Origin: Clostridium chauvoei
GTDB lineage: Bacteria > Bacillota > Clostridia > Clostridiales > Clostridiaceae
Length of the DNA stretch: 64,000 bases
Assembly (NCBI RefSeq): GCF_002327185.1
Contig: NZ_CP018624.1
Span: 1,860,001-1,924,000, forward strand
Direction of reading: 5' to 3'
Shown in pieces: positions 54,548-63,908 of the stretch. A program made the translations under genes and the position numbers. A model generated the notes under the pieces. It saw only the letters and a list, made by a program, of their open reading frames with translations. It was not told the DNA's origin and made no database searches. The number at the start of each line of letters is the position of its first letter. The first letter of the stretch is position 1.

Positions 54548-55108
54548 ATGAAAGAATTAGAAACTAGAATAGTTGATATAGACGTTGAAGCTATAAGAAA
54601 GAAACTTACTTCATTAAATGCTAAAAAAGTTAAAGAAGAATATCAAATAAATGATATTTACGACTTCTCTGATAGAAGACTTTTAGATTCTAAAGGCTAT
54701 GCAAGAATACGAACTATTGATGATAGGCTTAATAATAAAGAAGTAATTTATATGACAACAAAGAAAATGTTAAGTCAAGGAACCTTTAAAGTTATGGAAG
54801 AAAATGAAACTATAATTTTAGATAAGGAAATGGCTAAAAGAATTTTCCTTTCATTAGGCCTTGTTCTTCAAGAATCAATAAAAAAATATAGAGAAAGCTA
54901 TAGCTTAAATGGCTCTTTAATAGAAATAGATATAAATGATAAAAGCTTTTGTCCTTTCCCTTACTTAGAAATCGAAACTTCCTCTGAAGAAAAACTTCAA
55001 GAGATATTAGATGTTCTAGGATATACTATTAATGATACAACTTCCAAAACAATATATGAACTTTTAGCTGAAAGAGGTATTACGCCTTCTAACGGTAAAG
55101 GACTTTAA
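54548..55108 (+). CDS. CYTH domain protein (class IV adenylate cyclase / thiamine-triphosphatase type)
   Basis: 186 residues. ELETRIVDID at the N-terminus takes the place of the ExExK triphosphate motif in degenerate form, followed by YDFSDRRLLDSKGYARIRTID, KKYRESYSLNGSLIEIDI and FPYLEIET. CYTH enzymes act on triphosphates with divalent metal at the centre of a beta tunnel. The exact reaction cannot be assigned, and the altered first motif weakens a catalytic claim. GGAGATACTT ribosome site. Confidence 0.8.
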   Translation: MKELETRIVDIDVEAIRKKLTSLNAKKVKEEYQINDIYDFSDRRLLDSKGYARIRTIDDRLNNKEVIYMTTKKMLSQGTFKVMEENETIILDKEMAKRIFLSLGLVLQESIKKYRESYSLNGSLIEIDINDKSFCPFPYLEIETSSEEKLQEILDVLGYTINDTTSKTIYELLAERGITPSNGKGL

Positions 55109-55112
55109 TAAA

Positions 55113-55147
55113 AAAAGCCCAAATAGATAAAATTCTATTTGAGCTTT
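55113..55147. terminator. Bidirectional terminator
   Basis: AAAAGCCCAAATAGA and TCTATTTGAGCTTTT pair with one mismatch between the convergent CYTH and transporter genes. Confidence 0.8.
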
Positions 55148-55152
55148 TCTTT

Positions 55153-56544
55153 TTATGCTAGAAATATTACTGCATATATTAATGTTATAAATAATCCTAC
55201 TGTAACTGGTATTAAATTTTTTCTAGCTAAATCAAAAGGAGAAACATCACAAATAGCCGCTACTGGTATTAATGCCCATGGAATTAAAGTTCCTCCCCCT
55301 ATCCATATTGTACAAATTTGTCCTAGTGCTGCTAATGTTGCTGTATTTATTTCCATTGATGATGAGAAAAGCATAGCTGAAGAACCTACTAAGGATAATC
55401 CTGAAAATCCTGATCCATCAAGTCCTGTTAAAATACCAACCCCTGAAACTGTTGCTGTTGCTATTGCTTTATTTAAAGGAACTGAATTTGCAAGAGCTGT
55501 TCCTAAGTCATTAATTATGCCTTGAGAGTTCATTGGTAATGCTGCTCCAATTATATCTTGGAATCCACTACCTCCAATATAGAAAAATGTTGCAACCGGA
55601 ATAACTGCTCCAAAAACTTTAAAGGCAAATTGAAATCCATCTGTTATATATGGTGTTACTTGTTGTACACTATTAAATTTAAAGCTACCAAGGAAAATTA
55701 TAATTAATAGTAATAATGTTGTTCCACCTACTAAAGCTGTTGCATCTCCACCTTTTATTGAACATGAGCACATTAAAATCACATCAAATAAGTACCCTAA
55801 AAATACTAATGCAGCATAAAACCTCTTCTTTTTGTCGGTTAGCTTATTTACTGGTTTACTATCAATAATATCTTTTTTAGATTCTTTATTTTCTGATATC
55901 ATTTTTTTATTTTTTATATCTCTCATAATTAAAAAGTAGGCTAAAACTGTAGTAGTTAATCCCATTACTATTTCTAATGGAATTAACGAAGCATTAAGTT
56001 CACTAATTGATATTCCTGCTGCATTTGCTGTTAGCTTAGATGCTCCTTGTATTATAATGTCACTAGATAATGCTATTCCGTGTCCAAAAAGATTCATTGC
56101 CATAGCTGTTGCTAAACTAGGTAACCCAGCCTTTTTAGCTACTGGAATCAATACTGCTCCTATAAGTGCAACTGCTGGAGAAGGCCAGAAAAACCATGAA
56201 ATTATCATCATTGATATACCGATTATCCAATATGCTAATGTCTTATTTTTTATTAACTTAATTAAAGGCTTAATCATCATTTCATTTATTTCTGTTACAG
56301 AAAGTAACTTACTAAATGCAGTTATTATTGAAATTATCAAAATTACAGGTAATAACTCAACTATAGCATATGAAAACCCATTAAATACAGCCATTATTGA
56401 TTGAGGTACTGATCTAGTTCCCCATGCTGCCATAGCAATTATTCCTATGATACAGATAATAGTTATATCTCTTTTTCTAAATATTGATACTAAAATTAAA
56501 ATCGTAAATATTATATAAATAAAATGTATAGGGGTTAGTGTCAT
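55153..56544 (-). CDS. Multi-pass membrane transporter, family not assigned
   Basis: 463 residues with about 11 hydrophobic segments. Two glycine-rich re-entrant-looking stretches (PSPAVALIGAVLIPVAKKAG near 123 and TVSGVGILTGLDGSGFSG near 365) occur at similar positions in the two halves, the layout of ion-transporter-superfamily carriers. A charged cytoplasmic loop is at about 205-235 (KNKKMISENKESKK). Substrate unknown; GntP- or NhaC-like carriers are the nearest in style. Monocistronic. Confidence 0.6.
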   Translation of the reverse strand: MTLTPIHFIYIIFTILILVSIFRKRDITIICIIGIIAMAAWGTRSVPQSIMAVFNGFSYAIVELLPVILIISIITAFSKLLSVTEINEMMIKPLIKLIKNKTLAYWIIGISMMIISWFFWPSPAVALIGAVLIPVAKKAGLPSLATAMAMNLFGHGIALSSDIIIQGASKLTANAAGISISELNASLIPLEIVMGLTTTVLAYFLIMRDIKNKKMISENKESKKDIIDSKPVNKLTDKKKRFYAALVFLGYLFDVILMCSCSIKGGDATALVGGTTLLLLIIIFLGSFKFNSVQQVTPYITDGFQFAFKVFGAVIPVATFFYIGGSGFQDIIGAALPMNSQGIINDLGTALANSVPLNKAIATATVSGVGILTGLDGSGFSGLSLVGSSAMLFSSSMEINTATLAALGQICTIWIGGGTLIPWALIPVAAICDVSPFDLARKNLIPVTVGLFITLIYAVIFLA

Positions 56545-56688
56545 ATTTTATGCTCCTAAGTTATTATTATTATTATAAAATATGAACTTTTTAAACTTTA
56601 TGTGCTAATTTTAGAAATTCTATGACTTAACTCCATTCTATTCATTTATTTTTTCCCCATTTTTGTTTCCTTTGTTTTAAAGTAATAA

Positions 56689-56720
56689 AAAATAAGCTAG
56701 AAAAAATTCCAGCTTATTTT
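56689..56720 (-). terminator. Terminator of the germination-protein gene
   Basis: AAAATAAGCTGGAA and TTCTAGCTTATTTT pair with one mismatch; it overlaps the stop at 56714-56716. Confidence 0.75.
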
Positions 56721-58129
56721 TTTGCTATTTGCTTTTTATATCTAAATATTAGCTTTTTTAAAGCCTTCCATTTAAAAGGTATTAATGGATATAAATATGG
56801 TTCCCCTAAAACAGTTTTTGTTGAAGCCATAATTATCAAGTTTATTATTATTCCTATAACAAATCCCCATGTACCAAATATACCTGTAAGTATAAGTAAT
56901 AATATTCTTGTAAACTTAAATGCAAATCCTAACTCTATACTTGGTTGTGTAAAACTTGAAAGTGCCACAATTGCCATATAAAGTATAGTTTGAGATGTAA
57001 ACCACCCTGTTTTTACTGTATAGTCTCCAAGTATTAATCCACCTATTATTGATAATGAAGTTCCTAAAGTACTTGGTGTATCTAAAGATGCTAATTTTAT
57101 TCCATCTATAGCTATTTCTGCAATTATAAACTGAAGAAATATTGGAATATTATATGGGTCTTTAGGTAATAAAAAACTAAAATTCCCACTAAGCCAACTA
57201 GGATTATCTGTTAAAAGCACGTATACAGGTGTTAAAAATAAATTTGCAATTAACACTATATATCTTATGAATTTTAAATAATTCCCTGTAAAAACCGGCA
57301 TATAATAATCATCAATAGATTGTAAAAAATCAAAAATATTTGATGGTAAAATTAATGCTGATGGTGTATTATCTATTAAAATAACTATGCTACCTTCCAT
57401 CATTTGAGCCGCTACAACATCTGGTCTTTCTGTATATCTTACCTTAGGAAATGGATTAAGCCATGATTTTGAGTTTATAACTTCTACTAAACTTTGATCC
57501 CCTAAAGTTAATGCCTTTATATCAAGGTCATCTATTAGCTTTTTAAGCTTGTTTAATCTCTTTTCATCTACTTTATTTCCTAAATATCCTACTGCTATAT
57601 CTGTTTTTGAAATACTCCCTATCTTATACATTTTAAAAACTAACTCAGGATCTCTTATTCTTCTTCTTATAAGAGCTGTATTAAAAACTATTGTCTCAAC
57701 AAATCCATCATGGGAACCTCTTAAAACCTTTTCTTTTTCTGGTTCTTGTACTCCTCTTGCAGGATAAGTTCTGAAGTCTAATAAAACTGCTTCATTATAA
57801 TTTGGTCCTAAAAGTGCTGTTTGACCTGATAAAACTGCTGTTATTATCTTATCTAAATCATTTTCCGTCTCTGCTTCAATAGAACTTAATGCTTTTTCAA
57901 TTAACTCCTTAGCAGTTTTAATTGTTTGAAAATCTTCCTTTTTTAAATTATAAATATCGCGACGTACATACTCCATGTTTGTATCTTTAACAAATCCATC
58001 TAAATAATATAAGTAGAACTTAGTATTATGTACATCTATTACACGCTCTATAATATCAAAACTTTTACCTAAATTAAGTTTAACTCTAATATTATTTATA
58101 TTTTCTTGCAAATTATTAGATAATATCAT
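56714..58129 (-). CDS. Spore germination protein, GerA/SpoVAF family
   Basis: 471 residues. The N-terminal soluble half has LLGPNYNEAVLLDFRTYPAR and the RGSHDGFVETIVFNTALIRR motif; the membrane half has about six helices (from about 280) with TPSTLGTSLSIIGGLILGDY. The absence of gerB- and gerC-type neighbours, and the short N-terminus, fit SpoVAF or an orphan GerA subunit. In spores it sits in the inner membrane and takes part in nutrient-triggered ion release. It shows that the host is a spore former. Expression would be expected in the forespore (sigma G); no promoter match is claimed. Confidence 0.85.
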   Translation of the reverse strand: MILSNNLQENINNIRVKLNLGKSFDIIERVIDVHNTKFYLYYLDGFVKDTNMEYVRRDIYNLKKEDFQTIKTAKELIEKALSSIEAETENDLDKIITAVLSGQTALLGPNYNEAVLLDFRTYPARGVQEPEKEKVLRGSHDGFVETIVFNTALIRRRIRDPELVFKMYKIGSISKTDIAVGYLGNKVDEKRLNKLKKLIDDLDIKALTLGDQSLVEVINSKSWLNPFPKVRYTERPDVVAAQMMEGSIVILIDNTPSALILPSNIFDFLQSIDDYYMPVFTGNYLKFIRYIVLIANLFLTPVYVLLTDNPSWLSGNFSFLLPKDPYNIPIFLQFIIAEIAIDGIKLASLDTPSTLGTSLSIIGGLILGDYTVKTGWFTSQTILYMAIVALSSFTQPSIELGFAFKFTRILLLILTGIFGTWGFVIGIIINLIIMASTKTVLGEPYLYPLIPFKWKALKKLIFRYKKQIAKK

Positions 58130-58256
58130 TAAAAATTCTCCCTTCTAGCAAAATCTTAAAGTCTATCTTATTATTTACAATATGTCATAAAATATACTTA
58201 AGCGCTATTTTACTAGAAGGATTTTTAAAACACTTTAAATTATAGTTTTTCTCATT

Positions 58257-59270
58257 TTATATTTTTTTACCTTCTATTGTTGCTAGAACTTTTATTTTAT
58301 CCATCATCGTCTTAAATGATTCTGGTTTAATAGACTGTTGACCATCACTTAATGCACATTGAGGATTATTATGAACCTCTATCATAAGACCATCTGCCCC
58401 TGCACTAATTGCTGCCTTAGCTAATGGTTCTACTAGATACCAGTATCCAGCCGCATGACTTGGATCAACTATAACTGGAAGATGTGAAAGCTTTTTAACC
58501 ATTGGAATAGCGCTTAAATCTAATGTATTTCTTGTGTAAGTTTCAAAAGTTCTTATCCCTCTTTCACATAAAATTACATTTTCATTTCCACCAGCCATTA
58601 TGTACTCAGCAGACATTAACCATTCTTCTATAGTTGAAGATAATCCTCTTTTTAATAAAATAGGTTTATTAGTTTTTCCTAATTGCTTTAACAAATCGAA
58701 GTTTTGCATATTTCTTGCTCCAACTTGAATTATATCAACATCTTCTGCAAAATTATCTATATAATCTGTAGACATTATTTCTGTTACTATTGGAAGCCCT
58801 GTAGCTTTTCTCGCCTTTTTTAATAATTCAAGTCCTTCCAACTCTAATCCTTGAAAGCTATAAGGTGATGTTCTTGGCTTAAATGCTCCACCTCTTAAAA
58901 ATGTTGCTCCTGATGACTTTACACTTTTAGCTATTTCTATAATTTGTTCTTCACTTTCAACTGAGCAAGGTCCCGCCATAACAGCTAAATTATTTCCACC
59001 TATTAAATTTCCATTAACATCTACTATAGTATCCTCTGGTTTAAATAATCTATTAGCTTTTTTAAAGGGTTCTTGAACTTTTAAAATTTTATCTACTCCT
59101 TGAAATCTTAAAAGTTTATCTGAATCTAAATCTCTAGCTTCTCCAACTACTCCAACTATACAGTATGTTTCTCCTTGGGATAAGTAAGTTCCTAATCCAA
59201 TACTCTCAACCTCACTCTTAACCCTCTGCACCTCATCTTCTGTACATTTTGAATTCATTACAATAATCAT
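58257..59270 (-). CDS. aroF: 3-deoxy-7-phosphoheptulonate (DAHP) synthase
   Basis: 337 residues. An N-terminal ferredoxin-like regulatory domain (1-80) precedes the type I-beta barrel with MAGPCSVESEEQIIEIA, RGGAFKPRTSPYSFQG, LLKRGLSSTIEEW and VIVDPSHAAGYW. Condenses PEP and erythrose-4-phosphate, the first step to chorismate. The FL domain is the Phe/Tyr allosteric site in the Thermotoga enzyme, so feedback inhibition is likely. Last gene of the operon. Confidence 0.93.
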   Translation of the reverse strand: MIIVMNSKCTEDEVQRVKSEVESIGLGTYLSQGETYCIVGVVGEARDLDSDKLLRFQGVDKILKVQEPFKKANRLFKPEDTIVDVNGNLIGGNNLAVMAGPCSVESEEQIIEIAKSVKSSGATFLRGGAFKPRTSPYSFQGLELEGLELLKKARKATGLPIVTEIMSTDYIDNFAEDVDIIQVGARNMQNFDLLKQLGKTNKPILLKRGLSSTIEEWLMSAEYIMAGGNENVILCERGIRTFETYTRNTLDLSAIPMVKKLSHLPVIVDPSHAAGYWYLVEPLAKAAISAGADGLMIEVHNNPQCALSDGQQSIKPESFKTMMDKIKVLATIEGKKI

Positions 59271-59285
59271 TTGTGCCCCTCCATT

Positions 59286-59711
59286 TTAATTAATTAAAGC
59301 ATCTATTGCCATTATATATCCATACTCTTTAAATCCACATATTTGTCCTATACATGCTGAAGCTGTTACTGATTTATGTCTAAATTCCTCTCTAGCATGA
59401 ACATTTGATAAATGTACCTCTATAGTTTTTATATCAACTGCTTTTATGGCATCTAATATAGCATAACTATAGTGTGTATATGCCCCTGGATTTATTATTA
59501 TTCCATCATATTTTTCATAATATGCTTTATGAATAGCGCTTACAATTTCGCCCTCAATATTACTTTGAAAAAGTGTTATTTCAACACCTCTTTTTTCTCC
59601 TTCTTCTTTAATATATTCACATATATCATTAAAGTCTTTAACCCCATATATACTCTTTTCTCTAACCCCAACCATATTTAAATTAGGTCCATTTATAACC
59701 ATAATTTTCAT
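59286..59711 (-). CDS. aroQ: 3-dehydroquinate dehydratase, type II
   Basis: 141 residues. VINGPNLNMVGVREKSIYG holds the catalytic Tyr-Arg loop; QSNIEGEIV and INPGAYTHYSYA complete the active site; HLSNVHAREEFRHKSV near 100 binds substrate. Third shikimate step. Typical dodecamer-forming type II length. Confidence 0.95.
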   Translation of the reverse strand: MKIMVINGPNLNMVGVREKSIYGVKDFNDICEYIKEEGEKRGVEITLFQSNIEGEIVSAIHKAYYEKYDGIIINPGAYTHYSYAILDAIKAVDIKTIEVHLSNVHAREEFRHKSVTASACIGQICGFKEYGYIMAIDALIN

Positions 59712-59734
59712 TCAAATCACCTTCTTTAGGTTAG

Positions 59735-60229
59735 TTATTTAATACATTTTTTAATCTCTAAAACTACATCTTTTATAAACCCATCGTTTATTACTTTTAG
59801 ATGGCTATATTCATTATAAAGCCTATATCTTTCTTCATATAATTTATATAATTTTTCTTTACCCTCTGTAAGTAATGGTCTAGTACTTGTATTTACATCC
59901 TTAAGTATATTTTCTAAAGGTCTATCAATAAATATTATTATACTATTATCTTTAAATAAATCTATATTCTTTTTTCTTTTCACTACTCCTCCACCAGAAG
60001 ATATTACCGCCATCTTTTTTTTACAAAGCTCCAAACAAGCCTTGGTTTCTATATCTCTAAAGTTTTTCTCACTTACCTTAAAGATTTCCTTGATATTTTG
60101 TCCTGATATTTTTTCTATGTATTTATCCATATCATAAAAATTATAATTAAGTTCATTTGCTAAAATTTTTCCTATAGTTGTTTTTCCACATCCAGGCATT
60201 CCTATCAGTAATATGGATTTTTTGTTCAT
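59735..60229 (-). CDS. aroK: Shikimate kinase
   Basis: About 164 residues from the ATG at 60229, chosen because AAGGAGGGTG lies five bases before it; an in-frame ATG eight codons earlier overlaps the end of aroE. Walker A GMPGCGKTT near 10, DxD as DMDKYIE, substrate arginine in KNFRDIE, GGGVV loop and RP in STRPLL lid. Phosphorylates shikimate. Confidence 0.93.
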   Translation of the reverse strand: MNKKSILLIGMPGCGKTTIGKILANELNYNFYDMDKYIEKISGQNIKEIFKVSEKNFRDIETKACLELCKKKMAVISSGGGVVKRKKNIDLFKDNSIIIFIDRPLENILKDVNTSTRPLLTEGKEKLYKLYEERYRLYNEYSHLKVINDGFIKDVVLEIKKCIK

Positions 60230-60242
60230 AAAGCACCCTCCT

Positions 60243-61049
60243 TTATTTAACATTTAGTCCATTATAAATTTTAGTTATTACTTCTTTATTTATTTTCATA
60301 TTTTGCCATATTTCTTCAGCTTTAACAGCTTGACCTACAAGCATATATAAGCCACCTACTGTTACCTTATTTAAAGCTCTACCATAGCTTAAAAATTTTG
60401 TTTCTAATGGATTATATATTAAATCTACTAAAACACTAAAACCATTAATTATATCACTACTTACAGGAGATTCGTCTACCTTAGGATACATCCCAACTGG
60501 AGTAGAATTTATTAATATATCTCCCTTTATTTCTTTTAATTTTTCATATCCTATTACCTTAACTCTATTTTCTTTAAATTCGTTATTAGCTTTTGGATCT
60601 CTACTTACTATATAAATCTTGCTTATTTTATTATCTAACAAATAATGAAGAACAGCCTTAGTAGCTCCTCCATTACCTAAAATAACTGCTATCTTATTAT
60701 TTATATCAATATTATGCGCATCTAACATATATCCAAAGCCATAATAATCAGTATTATACCCATAAAGCTTATTTTCTTTTAAAACTATAGTATTAATAGC
60801 ACCTATTCTTAAAGCTTCCTTTGATATATTATCTAAATATTTCATAATATCTTGTTTATAAGGTATTGTAACATTTACCCCTTTTATCTTTAATACCTTT
60901 AACCCTTTAGAAAAATCTTTTAAATTCTCTCTTTCTACTTCAAAAAGCTTATATGCTCCTTCTAAATTTAATTCATCTAATATTAATTTATGTATTTTAG
61001 GAGACAAACTATGAGAAAGCTTCTCTCCTAATAATCCGTAAAACTCCAT
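60243..61049 (-). CDS. aroE: Shikimate dehydrogenase
   Basis: 268 residues. GEKLSHSLSPKIH near 8 binds shikimate, GVNVTIPYKQ holds the catalytic lysine, NTDYYGF and GNGGATKAV the NADP fold. Reduces 3-dehydroshikimate. Its stop is just before the aroK ribosome site. Confidence 0.94.
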   Translation of the reverse strand: MEFYGLLGEKLSHSLSPKIHKLILDELNLEGAYKLFEVERENLKDFSKGLKVLKIKGVNVTIPYKQDIMKYLDNISKEALRIGAINTIVLKENKLYGYNTDYYGFGYMLDAHNIDINNKIAVILGNGGATKAVLHYLLDNKISKIYIVSRDPKANNEFKENRVKVIGYEKLKEIKGDILINSTPVGMYPKVDESPVSSDIINGFSVLVDLIYNPLETKFLSYGRALNKVTVGGLYMLVGQAVKAEEIWQNMKINKEVITKIYNGLNVK

Positions 61050-61100
61050 CTTAATATCTCCTCTTTAAACTACCCCAAGGGATTTAATTTTAATATTAAT

Positions 61101-62228
61101 TTAACACTTTGATTTTTTATAACTTCCTAGAACTTTAAAATAGCCACTATTTTTTTCTATTAACTCTAAAGAACTTTTAACTTCTTTATCTTTTATATTC
61201 CCCTGAAAGTCTACATACAACAAATACTTCCATGACTCATGTTTATTAGGTCTTGACTCTATTTTAATAAGGTTTATATTATTATCTGCAAAATATCTTA
61301 AAAGTTCATATAAAGTTCCTGCTTTGTCTTCTAACGAAAATACTACTGTTACTTTATTACACCCCTTATTAACCTCTAAGTCTCTCCCTATTATAATGAA
61401 CTTTGTATGATTATCCTTTTTATCATTTATTTTTTCTTTTAATATTTCTAAATTATAAATTTCAGCAGCTCTTTTGCTGGCTATTGCTGCCTTTGACTTA
61501 TCTTTTAAATCTGATATTAATTTAGCGCTTATAGCTGTGTTGTGATATGGAATAAGCTTTAAATCATGATTATGACTTAAAAACTCCCTACTTTGTTCAA
61601 AGCCTTGTGGATGTGAATAAACTTCCGTTATATTCTCTATAGTTGAACCTTTAATTCCCATTAGATGTTGATCTATTTTTATACATTCTTCACCTACTAT
61701 ATAAAATCCGTATTCAGCTAATAAATCATAAACTCTTGTTATAGCTCCAGTACAAGAATTTTCTATTGGTAATATTCCATAATCTATTTCTTCATTTTTT
61801 AATGCTTCAAAAACTTCCTCAAACTCCTCATAGGATTTTGAATTATTGCATATACCAAAATATTTTATTAAAGCTTCTTCACTAAAGGAACCTCTTACCC
61901 CTTGGAAGCCTAATTTAACACTATCTATATCTACCTTATTGTTTAATTCCTTACTTTTTTTAAATAAAAGATTCTCTTGAAGGCTTCTACTTAGCTCCAT
62001 TAAGTTATTGAAAAACTTTCTTGTTAAATCTGCATAACTCTTTTCCTTTAAAATCCCTATATTTTTTTCTATAACTTGTTTTTCTCTAGCTTCATTAAAT
62101 ATAGGAAGATTATTTTTCTTTTTATACTCTGCAACTCTAACTGCAATCTTCATTCGCCTTTCAAATAAATCAACTAACTCTTTGTCTATTTCATCAATTT
62201 CCTTTCGGCAAGCTTCTAACTCATTCAT
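61101..62228 (-). CDS. pheA: Bifunctional chorismate mutase / prephenate dehydratase
   Basis: 375 residues. Residues 1-90 are an AroQ-class chorismate mutase (RKEIDEIDKELVDLFERRMK); 110-290 are prephenate dehydratase (LGFQGVRGSFSEEA, ENSCTGAITRVYDLL, HTKFIIIG); 295-375 are an ACT domain with GTLYELLRYFADNNINLIKI and ESRP, the Phe-binding motif. Makes phenylpyruvate and is expected to be inhibited by phenylalanine. First gene of the operon pheA-aroE-aroK-aroQ-aroF, with aroA, aroB, aroC and tyrA absent from the window. Confidence 0.94.
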   Translation of the reverse strand: MNELEACRKEIDEIDKELVDLFERRMKIAVRVAEYKKKNNLPIFNEAREKQVIEKNIGILKEKSYADLTRKFFNNLMELSRSLQENLLFKKSKELNNKVDIDSVKLGFQGVRGSFSEEALIKYFGICNNSKSYEEFEEVFEALKNEEIDYGILPIENSCTGAITRVYDLLAEYGFYIVGEECIKIDQHLMGIKGSTIENITEVYSHPQGFEQSREFLSHNHDLKLIPYHNTAISAKLISDLKDKSKAAIASKRAAEIYNLEILKEKINDKKDNHTKFIIIGRDLEVNKGCNKVTVVFSLEDKAGTLYELLRYFADNNINLIKIESRPNKHESWKYLLYVDFQGNIKDKEVKSSLELIEKNSGYFKVLGSYKKSKC

Positions 62229-62254
62229 TATTATCTCCCCTTTATTAAATCGTT

Positions 62255-62274
62255 AGTGTAAAGTTTTTTACACT
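62255..62274. promoter_or_regulatory. Palindrome upstream of the aromatic operon
   Basis: AGTGTAAAGTTTTTTACACT, arms of eight bases around GTTT, 27 bases before the pheA start. On the minus strand it lacks a following T-run, so a protein operator is more likely than a terminator. It could instead be a plus-strand hairpin. Confidence 0.45.
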
Positions 62275-62406
62275 ACTTTTCTTTTTAAATCTTTATATAT
62301 CAAGGTTTCGCCAGTTTTTTTGTATAAAAAAATAACGCCCCCCTAATTTCATGTTAAAATTGAATCTCTAACCAAACAAAATCACACATGAAAGGATGTC
62401 GTTATT
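62275..62406. other. Divergent region between pheA and the third transposase
   Basis: AT-rich, with a run TTTTTTTGTATAAAAAAATA and CGCCCCCC before the transposase. It should hold the left end of the IS and the promoter of pheA, but I cannot find matching terminal repeats near 63850-63910, so the element's border is unknown. Confidence 0.35.
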
Positions 62407-63846
62407 ATGGATTCAATTATAACTTATTTAATTACTTATAATCAATATTTAATTGCCATTATCGGTCAATTACTTTTATTCATCTCAAAACATATTCCAC
62501 TTAACCAGATGATATTTGATGATTCTAATAGTCCAGAATACCAAAAATTCAAAGTAGATAAGCTACCCACAATTATTAGATTTGAAAAGGTAGACTATAT
62601 ATTACTTTTAGCTTATTACAAACATAAATATAACAAGACCGTAAAACCCGTCCAAAGACGGAACGGGAAGTCTATCCCTAAAAAAACTAAATGTCCTAAG
62701 TGTGGTGCACCACATGAATATATATACGATAACAATGGCAGTAAAGGACAGTTTCAATGTAAAGTTTGTGGTCTTACATTTAAAGAAACTAATCACACAA
62801 CTAAACCAATAGTATTTATATGTCCTTATTGCGGTGCTACGCTTACGGAACAAAAGCAACGCAAGCACTTTAAAATACATAAATGCAATAATTCTAAATG
62901 CTTATACTATCAAAGAAATCTTAAGAATCTTCCAAAGAATATTGATCCTTGTGATAAATACAAGTATAAGCTTCATTACATATATCGTGAATTTAATATT
63001 AACTTCTTTAAAATGGATCTATATCCAATATCAAAACATGCTACCGGATTTAGTTTTAAGAAGTTTAGCCCGCATATAATGGGACTATGCTTGACTTATC
63101 ACGTTAATTGTAAAATGTCTACAAGACAAACAGCTCATGTTTTAAAAGAAGTTCATGGAATAAAAATTTCACATAGAACTGTTGCTAATTATGCTCTAAC
63201 AGCAGCTGCTGTTATTAAGCCGTTTGTTGATACCTTTGATTACAAACCCTCTAAAATACTTTCTGCCGATGAAACTTATATAAAAGTAAAAGGCATTAAG
63301 CATTATGTCTGGATTGTAATGGATGCTTGTAAAAGGTCTATTCTAGGTTATCAAGTATCTGATACAAGAGATACTGGCCCTTGTATACTAGCAATGCGTA
63401 TGGCTTTTGATAAGTTTAAAGACTTCCCTGGAAAAGCTTTAAACTTCGTTGCCGATGGTTACAGTTCATATCCGTTAGCGAAGCAACAATTTGAATTAGA
63501 AAAAAATAAAGAATTTAATCTAACTCAAGTTATCGGACTTACTAACGATGATCCAGTATCTGAAGAATTTCGTTGGGTTAAGCAAGTTGTAGAGCGTTTA
63601 AACCGTACCTTTAAATCTTCCTACAGGGGTACCTGTGGTTATGGAAGTGATGAAGGTGCTCTTTATGGCTTCTCCCTTTGGGTTGCTTATTACAACTTCT
63701 TACGCCCGCATCCTTACAATTACTGGCGTCCTTTAAACGAATTAAAGCAACTAGATGGTATTGACAATATGTCTGCAAAGTGGCAAATTCTTATCAGTCT
63801 CGGTCAACAAACCATATTACATATGCAAGAATCACAAACTTCTTGA
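62407..63846 (+). CDS. DDE-type transposase with N-terminal zinc ribbons
   Basis: 479 residues. A membrane-like helix at 1-30 is unusual for a transposase. Two zinc ribbons follow (CPKCGAPHEYIY with CKVCG near 95-120; CPYCGATL with CNNSKC near 137-165), then an HTH (KISHRTVANYA) and an rve-type DDE core: SADETYIKVKG, VADGYSSYPLA and VVERLNRTFKSSYRG. Intact. Same style as Clostridial DDE integrase/transposases related to the IS6 group. AAAGGATGTCG ribosome site. It is unrelated to the other two elements in the window. Confidence 0.85.
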   Translation: MDSIITYLITYNQYLIAIIGQLLLFISKHIPLNQMIFDDSNSPEYQKFKVDKLPTIIRFEKVDYILLLAYYKHKYNKTVKPVQRRNGKSIPKKTKCPKCGAPHEYIYDNNGSKGQFQCKVCGLTFKETNHTTKPIVFICPYCGATLTEQKQRKHFKIHKCNNSKCLYYQRNLKNLPKNIDPCDKYKYKLHYIYREFNINFFKMDLYPISKHATGFSFKKFSPHIMGLCLTYHVNCKMSTRQTAHVLKEVHGIKISHRTVANYALTAAAVIKPFVDTFDYKPSKILSADETYIKVKGIKHYVWIVMDACKRSILGYQVSDTRDTGPCILAMRMAFDKFKDFPGKALNFVADGYSSYPLAKQQFELEKNKEFNLTQVIGLTNDDPVSEEFRWVKQVVERLNRTFKSSYRGTCGYGSDEGALYGFSLWVAYYNFLRPHPYNYWRPLNELKQLDGIDNMSAKWQILISLGQQTILHMQESQTS

Positions 63847-63879
63847 TAAATCATAAAATCAAATATTGATTAAGTTTTT

Positions 63880-63908
63880 GCCTCCGTTACCGAAGGTCTT
63901 TTTAGCAT
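63880..63908 (+). terminator. Possible terminator after the third transposase
   Basis: CCTCCG and CGAAGG pair with one mismatch around TTAC, followed by TCTTTTTA. Short and weak. Confidence 0.35.

Noticed and set aside
62229-62406. T-box or tryptophan/phenylalanine attenuator before pheA.
   Set aside because: No T-box AGGGTGGNACCGCG motif, no Phe- or Trp-rich short ORF and no minus-strand terminator; only a short palindrome is seen.
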